A stretch of DNA of 64,000 nt, taken from assembly GCA_003665825.1 (NCBI GenBank), contig QPFY01000004.1, forward strand, positions 682,001 to 746,000, read 5' to 3'. The notes under the pieces were generated by a model. That model was not told the origin of the DNA and searched no databases. It saw nothing but the letters and a program-made list of their open reading frames with translations. The position numbers and the translations under genes were made by a program. Positions within the stretch are counted from its first letter, which is position 1, and every line of letters starts with the position of its first letter. This document shows positions 23,655 through 35,564 of the stretch, one piece after another. This DNA is from Microbotryum silenes-acaulis. Taxonomy: Eukaryota; Basidiomycota; Microbotryomycetes; Microbotryales; Microbotryaceae.

Positions 23655-25648
23655 TCAAACGCATGGCTTCCGGCTTCGCGCTCCTTTCATAATCTGGTCG
23701 GCAACGTTGCCGAGAAAATCTTCGTAGGCTTTGAAGAACCTGTCCTTGCTGTCGTGATCCTCAGCCTTGAAGATCCTAAAAACGTGAACCTGGAACAAGA
23801 TCGAGGTATTAGGAAATAAGCTTGGCACGTGGCAGAAATTGGTAGCAGCCTAGCACTTACTCCCAGGCACCAGTATACGATGTGCTCGTCGGAAAAGACG
23901 AGCGAGTTGTCCACATAATTGACCATTAGATAGATGGGATCACGGTGTTGGGCAATGTGGTCGCTGATCTTCTTCAACTGTGTGGGAGCAAGTGCTATAT
24001 ATCAGTAACATTGTTCATGAAGCTTCTACCTGTTCGGAGAATCACCTGGACATGATAGTCTTTCCTTGCATCAGCCATGGCGTGAGTGAGCGCGTCTGTT
24101 GCCGTTCGACGATACACCTTCGAGGCTCTTTCCAGTTGGGCGTCGAGCAGCCCCTCCTCGCGGACAAGCTTCTCGACTGCGCCCTGCGCCGCCTTGTAAA
24201 ATTTGCATAGCCTCGGCAGCGCAACCACAGCTTTCGCGTACGGACGGAAGAAGTGCTGGGGTTCGTGATGGCTGGCTTTCAGCACGTGCGAGATCCGACC
24301 AGAACCACTGCGTAAACCCACTTACCTTCAATGTTTTCTTGTCAATTTTTCGCTCGGAAGAGGGATCTAGTTGGGCGCCACGAGAAGAGTCTCCGATCGA
24401 GCGCGCAAGCACGATCTGAAGTCCACGCCAAAGGGGGCGCAAGAGGGAGCTGGACGACTTCCTCAACGTCTGGAGCAACCAACAATCATCAACATAATAT
24501 CAATTTGGGTTGCCTTAGGATGGGGACTGACTTCGAGGTGCTTCATATCGGGATCTGTGGCCAGGCCACGGTCGATCAAATTGTACGCTCGCGCTTCCTC
24601 GTCATCCGCTCCACTGTGTTTGTAGTCGTTGTAGTCCTGAAGGGCAGCTTCATCAAGGTCCGATTCCATCTGGCTGCTTTGGCGACAAGGTTGGGTATTG
24701 TTATCGCCCTCGGAGACTTTTGAGTCATGGTCAGAACCGTTGCAGTTCTCGTCATCGTCTTGGAGACGGAAGTGGCGATCCTCGGTGAAGTCGCTGTGTT
24801 CTTCGGCAGGCATTTCGTCGTGCCCGTCTGTCAAGGGTTCGAATATTTCATTGTGGGCTGCTTCAGCCGGGGAGTTGATCTGTCGTGGGCAACAGGAAGC
24901 TTCATTGGCTCCCTGAACTCAAAGTATATAAATCCGCACCAAGGAGCGCGGCTGGCCGACGAGTGTCGCCTGCAGTGCGGATTTATATCATGTCGGAGCA
25001 GGGGAAGTGGTTGTGAAACTACTCACCAATGACGCCAACACTTTACGCTTCTTGCGCTCTGCGCTACTTTGAGGAGGGGAAGATCGGCGCTTGCTTGACG
25101 CTCGCGCCATTCGGTCGGGAAGTGGCTGCTGACGTGGGCGGAAACGTCGGCCCCAGCGAGTCAGCATCGGCGACTGCTGTGAGTTTTATAGGCGAGAGCG
25201 AATACGTGGCATGCTTGCCCACCTGGTCCCTTTGGCGTTCACCCCCCACCTCCGAGTCGGAGAACGGGTCACCAATTGTGGCATCATCAAGACCCTGCGT
25301 ACGAGCAAATTCGCAATCTATAGCGACGTCGTTCGGTGGCTCATTGAGCGATGCGCTTGGTCGCAGAGGAGCTTTCCTCCGAGCCGCAATCCTCCGATGT
25401 TTCATTCGTCCGAAAGTGTCGAAGGGCGTGTGCCAGCCCAAATCGTTTGCCTTTGCCGCTGTACTCGGGGCAGATACAGCACTCGTAACCGTCGATACGT
25501 CTTTGCTTTGTTAACACCGGTTTCGCCTCTGTATTCAAATACAAGTGGCACCCGTATTTCCGTATCAGGCTAGAGTTCATCCTGCAACCTCCCCGGTCGA
25601 CTCACCACCGCGAGCGAGGTAGTCCTCAATCTTGAGCGTCGTTGACAT
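23655..25648 (-). CDS. Unrecognised eight-exon gene, possible nuclear protein
   Basis: I do not recognise this protein. Eight exons on the minus strand join with agreeing phases to about 474 residues: 25648-25606, 25500-25223, 25176-25027, 24879-24532, 24469-24326, then three more ending with TGA at 23655-23657. The N-terminal 90 residues are unremarkable. Residues about 120-155 are strongly basic and contain SKRR and ERKKRKV, a likely nuclear localisation signal. Residues about 160-270 are acidic (HFRLQDDDEN, DSKVSEGD, GADDEEARA). The C-terminal 150 residues look helical and hold DARKDYHVQLKKISDHIAQ and DNSLVFSDEHIVYWCLG. No membrane segment or signal peptide is seen. The intron at 24880-25026 carries a hairpin. 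Intact phases argue for a working gene, perhaps lineage-restricted. Confidence 0.6.
24925..24988. repeat. 14-bp inverted repeat inside an intron
   Basis: atataaatccgcac at 24926-24939 is complementary to gtgcggatttatat at 24975-24988, with a 35-base loop. The hairpin lies in the 147-bp fourth-exon-proximal intron of the unrecognised gene. It could be a remnant of a small foldback element or a chance RNA structure. Confidence 0.6.
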
Positions 25649-26614
25649 ATAGCTGTTTCGAGGAATGACAAGTCTCGTGTTAAGGACCGAGTTTGGGTAG
25701 TCTGCTGAGGGAGTAAATGGCAAGAGACCAACATGCTGAATAATCGTGGTAAGGTGATAAGATGAGGGCGACCGCGCGCGCTTTCTCCTTTCTGGCTCTC
25801 GACACGCGTCACCCGTCACGCGTCACGTGCCAGGCGGAAAGAGAGCCCAAGGCCCGCTCATACGAAATCCAGCTGGGTCCAGATCCGTATCCATTATTTT
25901 GGCTTCGCCTCCCGAAGAAGTCGTTTTTTGAGCGCATGAAACCTATTCAGACAGACAGTCAACTGTTTTGGGGTGTTTAAGATCTACTTCATCCATAACA
26001 ACCTCTAGTGAGCTGATGTTGTAAGGTTTTTGAATTCCATCCCTGAAGCTCGTTAGAGCTGAAGGTTTCGTTTCGTTTCGTTTCGAAAAATGGGGGGGTC
26101 CCAGCCTCGAAAATGATGCTATTCTGAGATTTTATTGGACGAAATGGCCGAAATACCCCGCACGCGCGTGGCTGTTGAAGTTCCATAGGAGAGCCCGATT
26201 TCAGCGCCGATTGGTGCGAACAATGCTACCCCGGATAGGAGGACCCCGCTTAAGCGCGCCGATCATTAAGTTCCAATGGCCAGTGGCCACCAGCCCGGTT
26301 GCTACCCCGCCGAGTCGGCGCACTCAGCACACAGCTTGGGCGTCATCAGCCTCCCCAAGTCCCCGCGCCAGAGCGCACTACGTACTAGCGCACTAGAGCG
26401 CTTGTCCCCTCCGATGTCTCGATCGGATGCCAATGAGGTTCTCGAGCGCGGGAAGGGAATTGCGACCTTCCTTGTGTATCTTTCGGTTTGTTTGGTTGTG
26501 TTGGGATGAGGAAGATGATTAATGTTCCTGGACGAGACCCTGGGATGATGCGTACACCCCAATTCCCGAGCCCCCGGTTCGGACAGGCGCCCTGGCGCCG
26601 GACGCGTACCACAG
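25649..26614. other. Intergenic region with GTTTC microsatellite
   Basis: Contains four perfect gtttc units at 26065-26085 and GC-rich palindromic bits near 26583-26600. No gene recognised. It ends at the left terminus of the Plavaka-type element. Confidence 0.5.
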
Positions 26615-26633
26615 CATCAGCAACTTTGCCACT
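26615..26633 (+). repeat. Left terminal inverted repeat of the Plavaka-type element
   Basis: Nineteen bases identical to the reverse complement of 34362-34380. Outward bases differ, so this is the likely outer limit of the element. Confidence 0.85.
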
Positions 26634-26636
26634 CGC

Positions 26637-26853
26637 GCTTTAGTGCAATTTAGCGCACTTTAGCGCACTTTAGCGAACTTTAGTGAAATTTAGCTCGTTT
26701 TCTATAATCTCCGGTGGGTCGCTAAATGACACTTAAAAGGCACTTAACTTAAGTGCCATTTAGTGCTTCCGTGCCATTTAGTGCACTTTATAGTGGTTTT
26801 GCAACAGCAACCTGATTCAGTGCTATTATGTGTATAAGCGCACTTTAGCGACC
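26637..26853. repeat. Left subterminal repeat array
   Basis: At least ten variants of (c/t)tttag(c/t)gcac or gccatttagtgc occur in about 215 bp, in both orientations. The same words occur in the right end (34260-34355). Likely transposase-binding sites; that role is inferred from related elements. Confidence 0.7.
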
Positions 26854-26925
26854 AATGCTATGCCTGGTAGTACTTCTTTATACTTATATTCCACTTCTAA
26901 TTCTGCAGTGCTGAGTACTAAGTTA

Positions 26926-29091
26926 CTACCAACCAAATAACTCATTCTGAGCGACCGCTTCTTGCGTATCAATCGGGGCAAAGTTTGCCGAAGTACCCGA
27001 CCTCCGTCCCCGCCTCGAGCGAGTTCTCGGCCACGCTGCCTCCACACTCGCCCAAACGCGCTTCGTGATCAAGTCTGAACTTGAGGCATACCCCCCGCTG
27101 CGGAAACGGCTCATTATGCCGGCAACGAAAGGTGCTTGAACCTCGCCCGAAAATTCCGCATTTGAATTGAACACCCGCTCGAGAGACACGCGCGCCTATC
27201 GATGAGACCAGTAGACAATGTTAGGTCGAACGCCAGCCGGATGATCCCGGAGAAGTCTCGACTCACCGCAGCATAAGCGTGACACACTAGCCCAAAAGCG
27301 ATGGCGTGCTGGTGCGGCTTCGTTAAATCAAGCGTTTCCCAGTCGAGAGAGGCCAGCTTTTTGCTCTTGGCGCGGACTGCGAACACGGCGGCGAGAGTGT
27401 AGAACAATGGGTTTGACAGGTCCTGTGGCATCTGGCCGGCCGGAAGGTATTGCTGCAGGCACGCAAAAAGTGAACACCGAAGTTCAGCGCTGCGCGGGAG
27501 TACAACTCTTTGAAGCTCACCCTGTAAGTGGGGCCACAGCGAAGTTCCAAGAACCCCTCCGAACAATTCTTAGCCTCGCTAAGAAGGGACGTGGCTGATG
27601 CGGTTGCCAGTTCCCCGCCGCCCTCGTCAATTTTGTACGCAGCCAGTGTAGGTACCTCGGCCTCCGTCCTCATCATCGATAGTACCGCCTGGTTTGTTGC
27701 CCGCACCTGTTAGTGAAGTGTAGGCTCGCTATGTCAGTCTGTGACCCAAGCAGGGAGAAATTCGGGTAGTGTGAGACATACTTTTGCTACCATCGCGTCG
27801 GTTACCTCGTAGGTTTTATCGTCGGTTACGATCGGATAAGTCTTGGCGACTTGCAAAAGCTGGTCACGAATCTGCGACGCCGTTACCCATAATCCAGATT
27901 CCTTTTGGATATTCATCAGGAAAATGTGCTTGTACCAGACTGCGGCGACCTCGGCTTCATCCGGGGGTAGAGGGTCGGCCTTGACATTGATTCGGTTCCG
28001 TCGCGCAGAGGTGCTCCTGGACGACGGCAACAAGCCTTCGCGAGCTGGAAGTTGCCCGGGGTTCCGCTCAGATGCAGATGATGAAGCGGATGCCGTAGGG
28101 GCTTGGGTAGTACTCGACCTGACTCTGGACGCGGCCGAGGATGCGACAACCTGCCCGCATGCAAGGATCAAATGGCAGCAGTCAGGCACTAGTTGCTTCT
28201 CAGGGAAGAAAAGACAATCTCACCTTCTCCTTGCAAGCCCTCGCGAAGTCTGCCAGTGAAATATCAGCACAAAAACGTGGTGGCAATTGATGCTAAGAAC
28301 CACCGTACCGTCTCCGTCCTCGTCCTCGCCCTCATCGGCATCATCATCGTCGTCTTCGTCGCCGCTCTCGTCGCTGTCGCTCTCATCGTCGTCCTCACTA
28401 TCATCGTCGTCCTCACTATCATCGTCGTCCTCACTATCGTCTTCGTCCTGGTCTTCTTCTGATATGGTATGCGCGGTATAGACAGTAACCGCTTCGTAAA
28501 TATTAACTCAGTGCGATGGTGTAGACCTGGCTCACCGTGCATCTCGATCGGACGACTGCTACGGCCTACGCGGCCGTTGACGACTAGCAGCGTCTCAGTA
28601 GAGGATGCAGCAGGGTCGGGTAGGGTGATCGAAGCTTTAGATCTGCAAAATACTGGCGCGACTCAATGTCTGCTGCCGCGCGTCACGATATGATCCACGC
28701 CACCACTGAGCGCTGAACTCACTTGCGACCCTTCTTACCCGGCTTGTCGCAGGCGAGAGCAGGAGCGTGTTCCGAGTCTTGACCGCGTTTGTTCCTATGG
28801 ACGTACGAGATGAGTTTGACATGCCAGACACATAGATAGATGGTATTAACCGAAATCAAAGGCTCCTCACTCAGGAAGGTCTGCGACAGACTGATAAGCA
28901 TTCGCGCTGGCGAGGGAGATGGCCGCTTTTCTGGACTTCGCATTTTTGGCCTGCTTGGCCGCCTTGCTCTGCGCTCGAACCTGCTTGGCCTTTGTTTTGA
29001 CCGCGCGTTGATCCCGCCGGTCGCTGACGGTGTCCCGGTCGGCGGCTACCGCCTTGGCCACACCTTTCGATGCCTGCCGGGCAGGTGCCAT
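26926..29091 (-). CDS. Companion gene of the Plavaka-type transposon, function unknown
   Basis: Not a family I can name with certainty. Nine exons on minus, from ATG at 29091 to TAG at 26926-26928, join with agreeing phases to roughly 510 residues. The N terminus is Lys/Arg/Ala-rich (KTKAKQVRAQSKAAKQAKNA), consistent with nuclear import. A run of acidic units (SEDDDD repeated) follows at about 28335-28455. The C-terminal half looks folded: WYKHIFLMNIQKESGLW, then YEVTDAMVAKVRATNQAVL, SNPLFYTLAAVFAVRAKSKK, and a tail with AEFSGEVQAPFVAGIMSRF. The arrangement faintly recalls uncharacterised fungal domains such as DUF6532, from memory and unverified. It is transcribed away from the transposase, from a shared 435-bp spacer. 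Possible roles are DNA binding, regulation or target choice; all are inference. Confidence 0.65.
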
Positions 29092-29526
29092 GGATCGATT
29101 CACAAGGAACCGGTCAGGGCGAGATGGACAGGCGAGGGTGGGCGCAAGAGGGACGGGTGGGGATCGTTGGCGGCGGCAGTGAGCGGGAGGAAGGAAAAAG
29201 AGGCCCGTGACGGCGCGTGGCCTTGGTAAACAACACGCGGCCGTGGCCTAATGCGAGTCACTTCGACGCGACGGCGCTCGCGCTCGCGTCCGAGCAAAGG
29301 CCCGGTTCACGCCAAGTTGGAGGGCTGAAGCGCTGACCAGCGGTTCGACACCCTCTGGCCGCGTGGGCGACGCGCGAGGGAATCTCTTCTGCCTTACTCA
29401 CAAATCTATTCAAGTCTCGGCCCCCTATCAACAGGCGTAAGAGGCGCAGTCGATCCCTCTTGCCTTCGCCGCATAGCGACTTCAATCTACGATACTCGCC
29501 GGCCTTCACACTGGCTCTGTCACTGC
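29092..29526. promoter_or_regulatory. Bidirectional promoter region of the transposon
   Basis: The start codons of the companion gene (minus, 29091) and the transposase (plus, 29527) face away from each other across 435 bp of GC-rich DNA. No other gene lies between, so both promoters should be here. No TATA box is evident. Confidence 0.55.
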
Positions 29527-32500
29527 ATGGATCCAGGGCCGCGCGTGGCCTACGCATGTGACTTTGACTACTGTGAGCGTGAGTTCAGGTCTCTGCGGGG
29601 GTTGTCTCTGCACAGGCGACAGATACATCGGCCGCCTGTCGACAAGGAACCTTGCACTGCCGACGAAGCCGAACAACAGCGGCTCGCTGCTCTCACATGG
29701 AACGCGACGGTTCAAGCCAATATCGAGTACCAAAATCGTGTGCGGCTTTGCGAACGGCTCGGCATCCCATACGACTCGGACGTCAGCGCCAGCGAATCGG
29801 ATTCTGACGCGTCATCAACGGAGTCGGACGACGAGGGACGGGCCAAGCAAACACATTGGGACCGTCGGCAGCATCGGAAGTTCCGGGCTGAGTCATACCC
29901 CGAGGCGGGATGGGCGTGCGACGCCGAAGGGAACTACTGCGAGACCCAATCGCCTCCTCCGACGCACGACGCGCGCCTGCATGATCCGACCAATCCCTAC
30001 TTTCCTTTCGAGGACGAACTCAGCTTCGAATTCGCCAGACTGGCGGAGAAGAACCGCTTTTCGAAGAGGGTCTTCGATGATCTATTGCACCTTCATAGAA
30101 AAGCCGGAGTGAGTACGAGTACTACGGCGTTCACTGCCTGTCCAGGCGCTGGAAGCTAGACTGTGTCGGGTGGCCACTGCAGCGAGCTAATCAATCGATC
30201 AACTAACTCTCACAGCTCGAGTATCAATACAAGACTCGCAAAGCTTATCGTAAAATCCTGAAAAAGGTTCCTTATGGTGCGTTTGTCCAGGTCTTGGTGT
30301 ATTCTATCCTCATGCTGAGTTTGACTTGATCATCCAATTGACGTCCGCAGCAAAGTGGACCGAATGGAAGAAGAAATCCTTAAAATTGACGAGAGGAAAT
30401 CTCGGTATTCCTGAGGGGTTCGGCAGTCTTCCTTTCTTGGACCAGGTGAGAACGTTCATGCTACAGCCGCGGATACCGCCGCTGACGTGCGGCGGGGCAA
30501 CCCGAATGATTTCGCAGTCGTTCGACTACTATATTCGCGATGCGGAGGCGGTCCTGCGTCATCTTCTCTCGTCCACCGCCTTTTTGGGCCACCAGAGCTT
30601 TGCTCCAGAACAACTGTTCCAAGTTCACAAAGACGGTTCCGAAACCCGCTTTTATTCCGAACCGCTTACAGGCACAGAGGCCTGGGACTTTCAGGTGAGT
30701 CGACCTACTCCCTGAGCCCAGCACCCCACCATTCGGCAAGCTGACTGATATTGCAACAGTGTGCTCTACCCGATAGACGCCATTTCGGCATTCGCATCGA
30801 TACGGGGCACGACGCAACAGCACTGGCCATGGGAACCGGCACAGCCTCCGCCCATCCGATCTACCTCTCGCTCGGAAACAACGCCGGCTTTCTCAAGAGG
30901 GGCCCTTATGGGGGCATGATCCTCATTGGATATTTCCCTAACATTACTCGTTCGTCTCCGTCGGACCGCTGGGGTGCATCAATTGGCTGAAAATATGATG
31001 ACTGACCAGATAAATGAGTTTTGCAGGCACTGACAAAGGCAACGACGAGTTGTGGCGTTTGTTCACTCGACGAGTGAAACATTGCGTACTCGAGTGAGTT
31101 GCCAATTCGAGTCGCAACTGTTTCCCTGGCCCCGCCTGACCTATGAACCTTTTAGGCAATTGTGGCAACCGATCAAGCGCTTTCTCACCGAGAGTCATTT
31201 GTTTCTGTGCGCCGACGGCCACTATCGTTTCGCGCGCGTGTACTTCGGCCCAACAGCTGTCGACTATCCGGAAGCGTGCTGGTTGCTGGGTGTGGCATCA
31301 GGGCATGTCGTTTGGTAAGCCTCGAGCAAGCTATCTTCCATGGGTAGATACAGAACACTGATGCCTGAACCATGTCGTTGCCAGCTGTACGCTTAAGCAT
31401 GGCGAACTCCACCAGTCGCCAGGGGAACCGAGGACTAGTGCCAAGTCAGCGGCCCTTCGTGATGAAGCGAAGCAAGTCGATGGGAGTATGCACAAGCAGA
31501 TTGCCGCCCTACGGATTCATGGGCTAAATTTCGGTTGGGTGAGTCATGTGCCCAGGCCGGAACCGCCCGATACCACCAGCGGCTGACGAAGGTTTGCCCG
31601 TGTCTTCCCCGCAAAGACTGTTTGGGATGGGCTTGGAATCAACGGTCACAAACTTTGCGGTGCGGATTCCCTTCATCAACTGATTAAAGGTATGCGCTTC
31701 TGTTCAATGATGTCAAAGTTATACTGTCAAGTGCTAATGTTCGCATCCAAATGGTGACAGGCATGGTCAAGGACATCACCATCGACACTCTTTTGATCAG
31801 CTTCTGCAAAGACGACGAATCAAGGTTCGTGTTCGATCAGATCACCACCAGTATTGGCGCACAGTGAGTGACTCGATCTGCCAAGAGACGCTGATTTGCG
31901 ACCGAAACCGAGTTCTGACGTACCCATCGAATGTGAACGCGATCTCGCGATGCCACAGTCTCAGATGCATGCCGATGCATTCGCTGCAACGCCGATTCAA
32001 GGACGGCTTCCTGCATACGAACTGGACGGGTGCACATACTCGCAAGCTGATGAATGTACGTCGCAGATGGATCAGACTGTGACTTGGTTCGCGCTGATCT
32101 TGAGGACCAACCTGCCTGGAGTGTAGATTTTCCCCGCTGCGATATGGGGTAGGTGCCAATTTTCGTCGCTTTTTGTTGACGTCGCGTGAAGGCTCATCGA
32201 GGCGCCTTGATTGTCCTGATTACATCGTGCGCAGAGGTGACATGGGTTGACAAAGACAGGGTCTCTTGCACCATGGTCGACGATATATGCCTTATCATGG
32301 CCATCCTTTCCTACATCATCATGCACGCCACTTCTCTTGAATCCACCGAGGAGAGCTTGGAGGACTTGGAGTTGCTGATTTCCGAATACATGCTAGTAAG
32401 TTCACACTCTTGCGTGCGGATACCACTATTTCGGCGAGTTTCAGATAGCTTATGATTCGTTGCTGCTTTTCCTTGGGCAGCTCGTCTCGAGGAACTTCAC

Positions 32501-34019
32501 TCGCGATCGAATGAGGAAGAACGGCGAAGTCACAAACCTTGGGTTCAATTGGCCCCGATTGCACGCAATAGGACACTACCCCGAATGGACAAGAAAGTGG
32601 GGGGTTGCACCGCACTCAAACACAGCGGATGGAGAGGTGAGCTCATGCCGAGCCAGGTATTTTGCGACCATGAGATGCTGACCAGTCCTGCCACGCATGA
32701 TTCACTAGCGCGCTCACATCGACTATGCTAAAGTTCACTGGCGTGCCAGCAACAAGTGCAATGCGGATGGCCAAATACGTGAAGGGGCTAGCCGTTCGGA
32801 GACAATGCGATCTCTTGTCGAAACGTTGACGATTGCAGGGCGCATGGAAACAACCTTCGACACAGCCCTGATTCCAATTCCGGCCCGTCCGGTCCGAAAA
32901 GTTGCGCTATCTGAGCGAGCTGGTGAGATCGGCATCGGGTCGCGCGAGGTTTACGGAGTTAGATAACTCGACACTTTGTCTGCAGGTGGTAAATACCGGC
33001 GAATGATGGATCTCGATGCGCTGTCGAGGGCATTGGGCCAAGAAGATCTTGTAATGCTTGTGAGTTAGATGCAGTACTCTGCACTTGGCCGAGATCGTAT
33101 TCTGACCCGTTGCTCCAAAAACCATCGCATACACAGACCGCAGACTACCTCGGATCCAATGAGTATGACGACATTCGGGCTGGATATTTGGCTACCAAGT
33201 GGCAGTACAGCTTCAAGATCGGAGGGGCGATGTACAAGAACCCTCCTAAGCCTACACTCGACGCCGCTAGTGAGTCGGAAGTTTTCCAAATCACTTACCA
33301 AACATAACTCATCGCGCTGACACAATGACTTTTATTGAGTTCCGCTCGTGCAAACGATCTGGGCCAACCCAAATTACCCTTATCGTGGAGAAGGAACGGT
33401 CGGTCCGCGCTTTGATTGCGTATTCGTTCACAATTATAGTCGCCTACCACCCCCGGGTCGACGAGGAGAGACCTACTGGGACATTGCGTGGAACGCCCTC
33501 CGGCCCTTCACGGTGTTTCACATCCGAGGAATCTTTTCAGTCAAAGTGAATGGGTTGTGGCACGGGCTCTGCATTGGCGATGAATTTGAGTGGGTCAGTC
33601 GCAGCGTATGGAACCTATCAGGTCTCTAATTGCAGATCTGGAGCCCATTTGCTGACGCCAATCTCAATGTGCGACAGGACGAGAACGCGGACGAGAACAG
33701 TGCCCTTCTTTCGCCGATTCTTAAGTTCCGACGTGGCGCCGATGGCAAGAAGATGCAACGCGTTTTTCCTATTGAGGATGTCTTGCGATCGGCTTTCGTG
33801 CAGCCACTATTCGGACAAACGGAGATCCCGCCGGAGTGGAATTTCCAGAATATCATGGATAACTGGGATGACAAGTTCACTGTGAATCTGGTTCAGGATC
33901 AACACATATTTCACCACTTTGGGATGGTGTTTAGCATCAATATTCTACGTGATCAGAAAACACCTCGGAATCGCAGGAAGGGGAAAGGGAGGGCGGCGCA
34001 AATGGATCTGTCAGAATAG
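29527..34019 (+). CDS. Plavaka-type transposase
   Basis: DDE-type transposase of the fungal Plavaka/KDZ group. The N terminus is a C2H2 finger (CDFDYCEREFRSLRGLSLHR, then H) at residues 11-33. An acidic Ser/Asp region follows, then the family segment DPTNPYFPFEDELSFEFARL. Downstream exons encode SFDYYIRDAEAVLRHLLSS, TGTEAWDF, HPIYLSLGNNAGFLKRGPYG and ESHLFLCADGHYRFARV followed by VDYPEACWLLG; the DGH is a candidate catalytic aspartate segment. Introns are short, and I could follow phases cleanly from 29527 through about 31.8 kb. The later exons, ending MDLSE at 34019, are less certain. Its orientation is opposite to the companion gene. Confidence 0.8.
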
Positions 34020-34259
34020 CCCCTGTCATGAGTTTGGTCACTTGAATCATCAGTACTATAGCTTCAGTTCTGGTAGGAATCGTGGTATTTTGTAATACTG
34101 CAAAACATGTGTCAAGAGCAAATTATGTCTTTATGTATCTATTGCAAGTCGAGTACTTGGTATACTGATACCTAGAGATTATAATAAGAAGTATAGAAAC
34201 CAAGGTCCTTACATTGATACACCTCACCACGGCACTGCTCCAAATGTTAAGTGTCAACT

Positions 34260-34380
34260 TCATCAAACTGTGCTAAGTTCATCAAACAGTGCCAATTTTA
34301 GCGCCATTTAGTGCCATTTTGCGCACTTTAGCGCTCGAGATTTATTTAGTGGCGTTTAGCAAGTGGCAAAGTTGCTGATG
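34260..34380. repeat. Right subterminal repeats and terminal inverted repeat
   Basis: Contains gccatttagtgcc, cactttagcg and ggcgtttagc words like those at the left end, then the 19-bp terminal repeat at 34362-34380. Confidence 0.8.
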
Positions 34381-34444
34381 AGGTCACGCCCCCCACATTC
34401 ACAACCAAAGAAACACAGCGAAAGATGCCTACGTTACAACGCAT

Positions 34445-35256
34445 TCAGGCTCTAATCGAATCGAGTGCAAGCTTGCTAGCCTTGCTCAGCACTTGGATTG
34501 CAATCTTCTTGTGCTGCCGCCAATACCTGTCGAAGGCATTTGATGACCAACGGCCAGGGTTTCGGATGTGATCCGTGTACACCTTCACGAAGGTAAACCG
34601 TGGATACGCAACTCTGTACGAACGAAGCTCCACCTTCCACGAAGGGAGTTAGATATTTAGCCTATCGCCCACAGGGGCTCTCCCGCCGCCCGCAGCAACT
34701 CGCGCCCCGCCGGAAACTTCGACAGTGGGTGCGCGATCATGAACGGGAACGGTTCGTACTGCCGCGGGCGGTCTGGCTGCCGGGACACAACGTCCGCGGG
34801 GTTCACCTTCGTGTTAATGCATTCAATCGACCACTTCACACCTCGAGTTTCCTCAAGGCTGCGCAGGTTTGAAAACGACGAGTTCAACAAGGGATTCATC
34901 AAATGCCCTTTCCTCCATCCAAGCACAACCCCGGTGTTGCCGCATAGAAGGACGAAATGTCTATCGTCTTTAGACATTCGTAACGCTGCCTCGGCCAGTG
35001 TTTCGACCGCCCACGCCTCCGCGTTCGTGATCGAGACCGAGTGTCGAGGCGGTGGCAGATCCGTCCGCCTGTCAGAGTCAAGACCCAAATAAGGGAAGTA
35101 ACAATGATAGGATAGAACGAAGAGGGGATGGAAGATCAACCCAACGTTGTACCGCACAGGATTCAACGTCGATAGCACTTTGGGTGCGCGTGCAGAGAAG
35201 ATGAAGATTTGGAAACGAAGTTCAAAGATAGAGGGCTGAAGGATAATTCGGGTCAA
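34445..35256 (-). pseudogene. Retroelement fragment: RNase H-like and tyrosine-recombinase-like pieces
   Basis: Two minus-strand frames (35256-34657 and 34633-34445) look like the end of a DIRS/Ngaro-type tyrosine-recombinase retroelement. The first has an RNase H-like pattern: ITNAEAWAVETLAEAAL, LLCGNTGVVLGWRKG, NPLLNSSF, then NTKVNPADVVSRQ. The second has RNPGRWSSNAFDRYWRQH, like the R/Y end of a tyrosine recombinase (GRWSSDAF..Y). The long recombinase body that should separate them is missing, so the copy is internally deleted. The fragment stops close to the right end of the Plavaka-type element (34380). Family assignment is by motif memory. Confidence 0.5.
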
Positions 35257-35564
35257 GGTGTGGGAACACTATGGATCGAATATTACAACCGAAGAAGAAA
35301 GGAAAGAGAGAGAGAGAAAAGCTACGAAGAGAGACTAAATACTCCGGCCACCGGATATTCTAGTTGCCGAGCCGGCACGGACGTTCAGGGGTTGGTTCGC
35401 ACTGTAATACTCCGTAGTTACTCAAGGCCTGACGCGCGTTTGGCCTTAAGCCTTGTCGGGAAGTAGACTCTCTCTTCCCTTCTGAGCAGTTTATTCTTTG
35501 GAATACATACTCGTATCCTGTTACTTGCAAGGCCCCATGACTGGGCCTTACACGCACATTGCTC

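Larger units (their letters stand above)
26615..34380 (+). mobile_element. Plavaka/KDZ-type DNA transposon with two divergent genes
   Basis: A 7.77-kb unit bounded by perfect 19-bp terminal inverted repeats (catcagcaactttgccact at 26615-26633, its complement at 34362-34380). It carries the transposase on plus and an unknown gene on minus. Just inside both ends are arrays of ttta-g(c/t)gc-type subterminal repeats, as expected for transposase binding in CACTA-like elements. The dinucleotide ag flanks both ends, too short to prove a target duplication. Both genes appear uninterrupted as far as junctions were followed, so the copy may be recent and possibly autonomous. The right end abuts a recombinase-type retroelement fragment. 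Confidence 0.8.

Noticed and set aside
25341..25580. C2H2-like finger (YECCICP...HALRH) at the start of the unknown gene
   Set aside because: It lies in a different frame from the one that keeps phase through all eight exons, and its Leu-His spacing is poor.
28264..28542. Frame with RTTMIV repeats
   Set aside because: Out-of-frame reading of the SEDDDD acidic exon of the companion gene.
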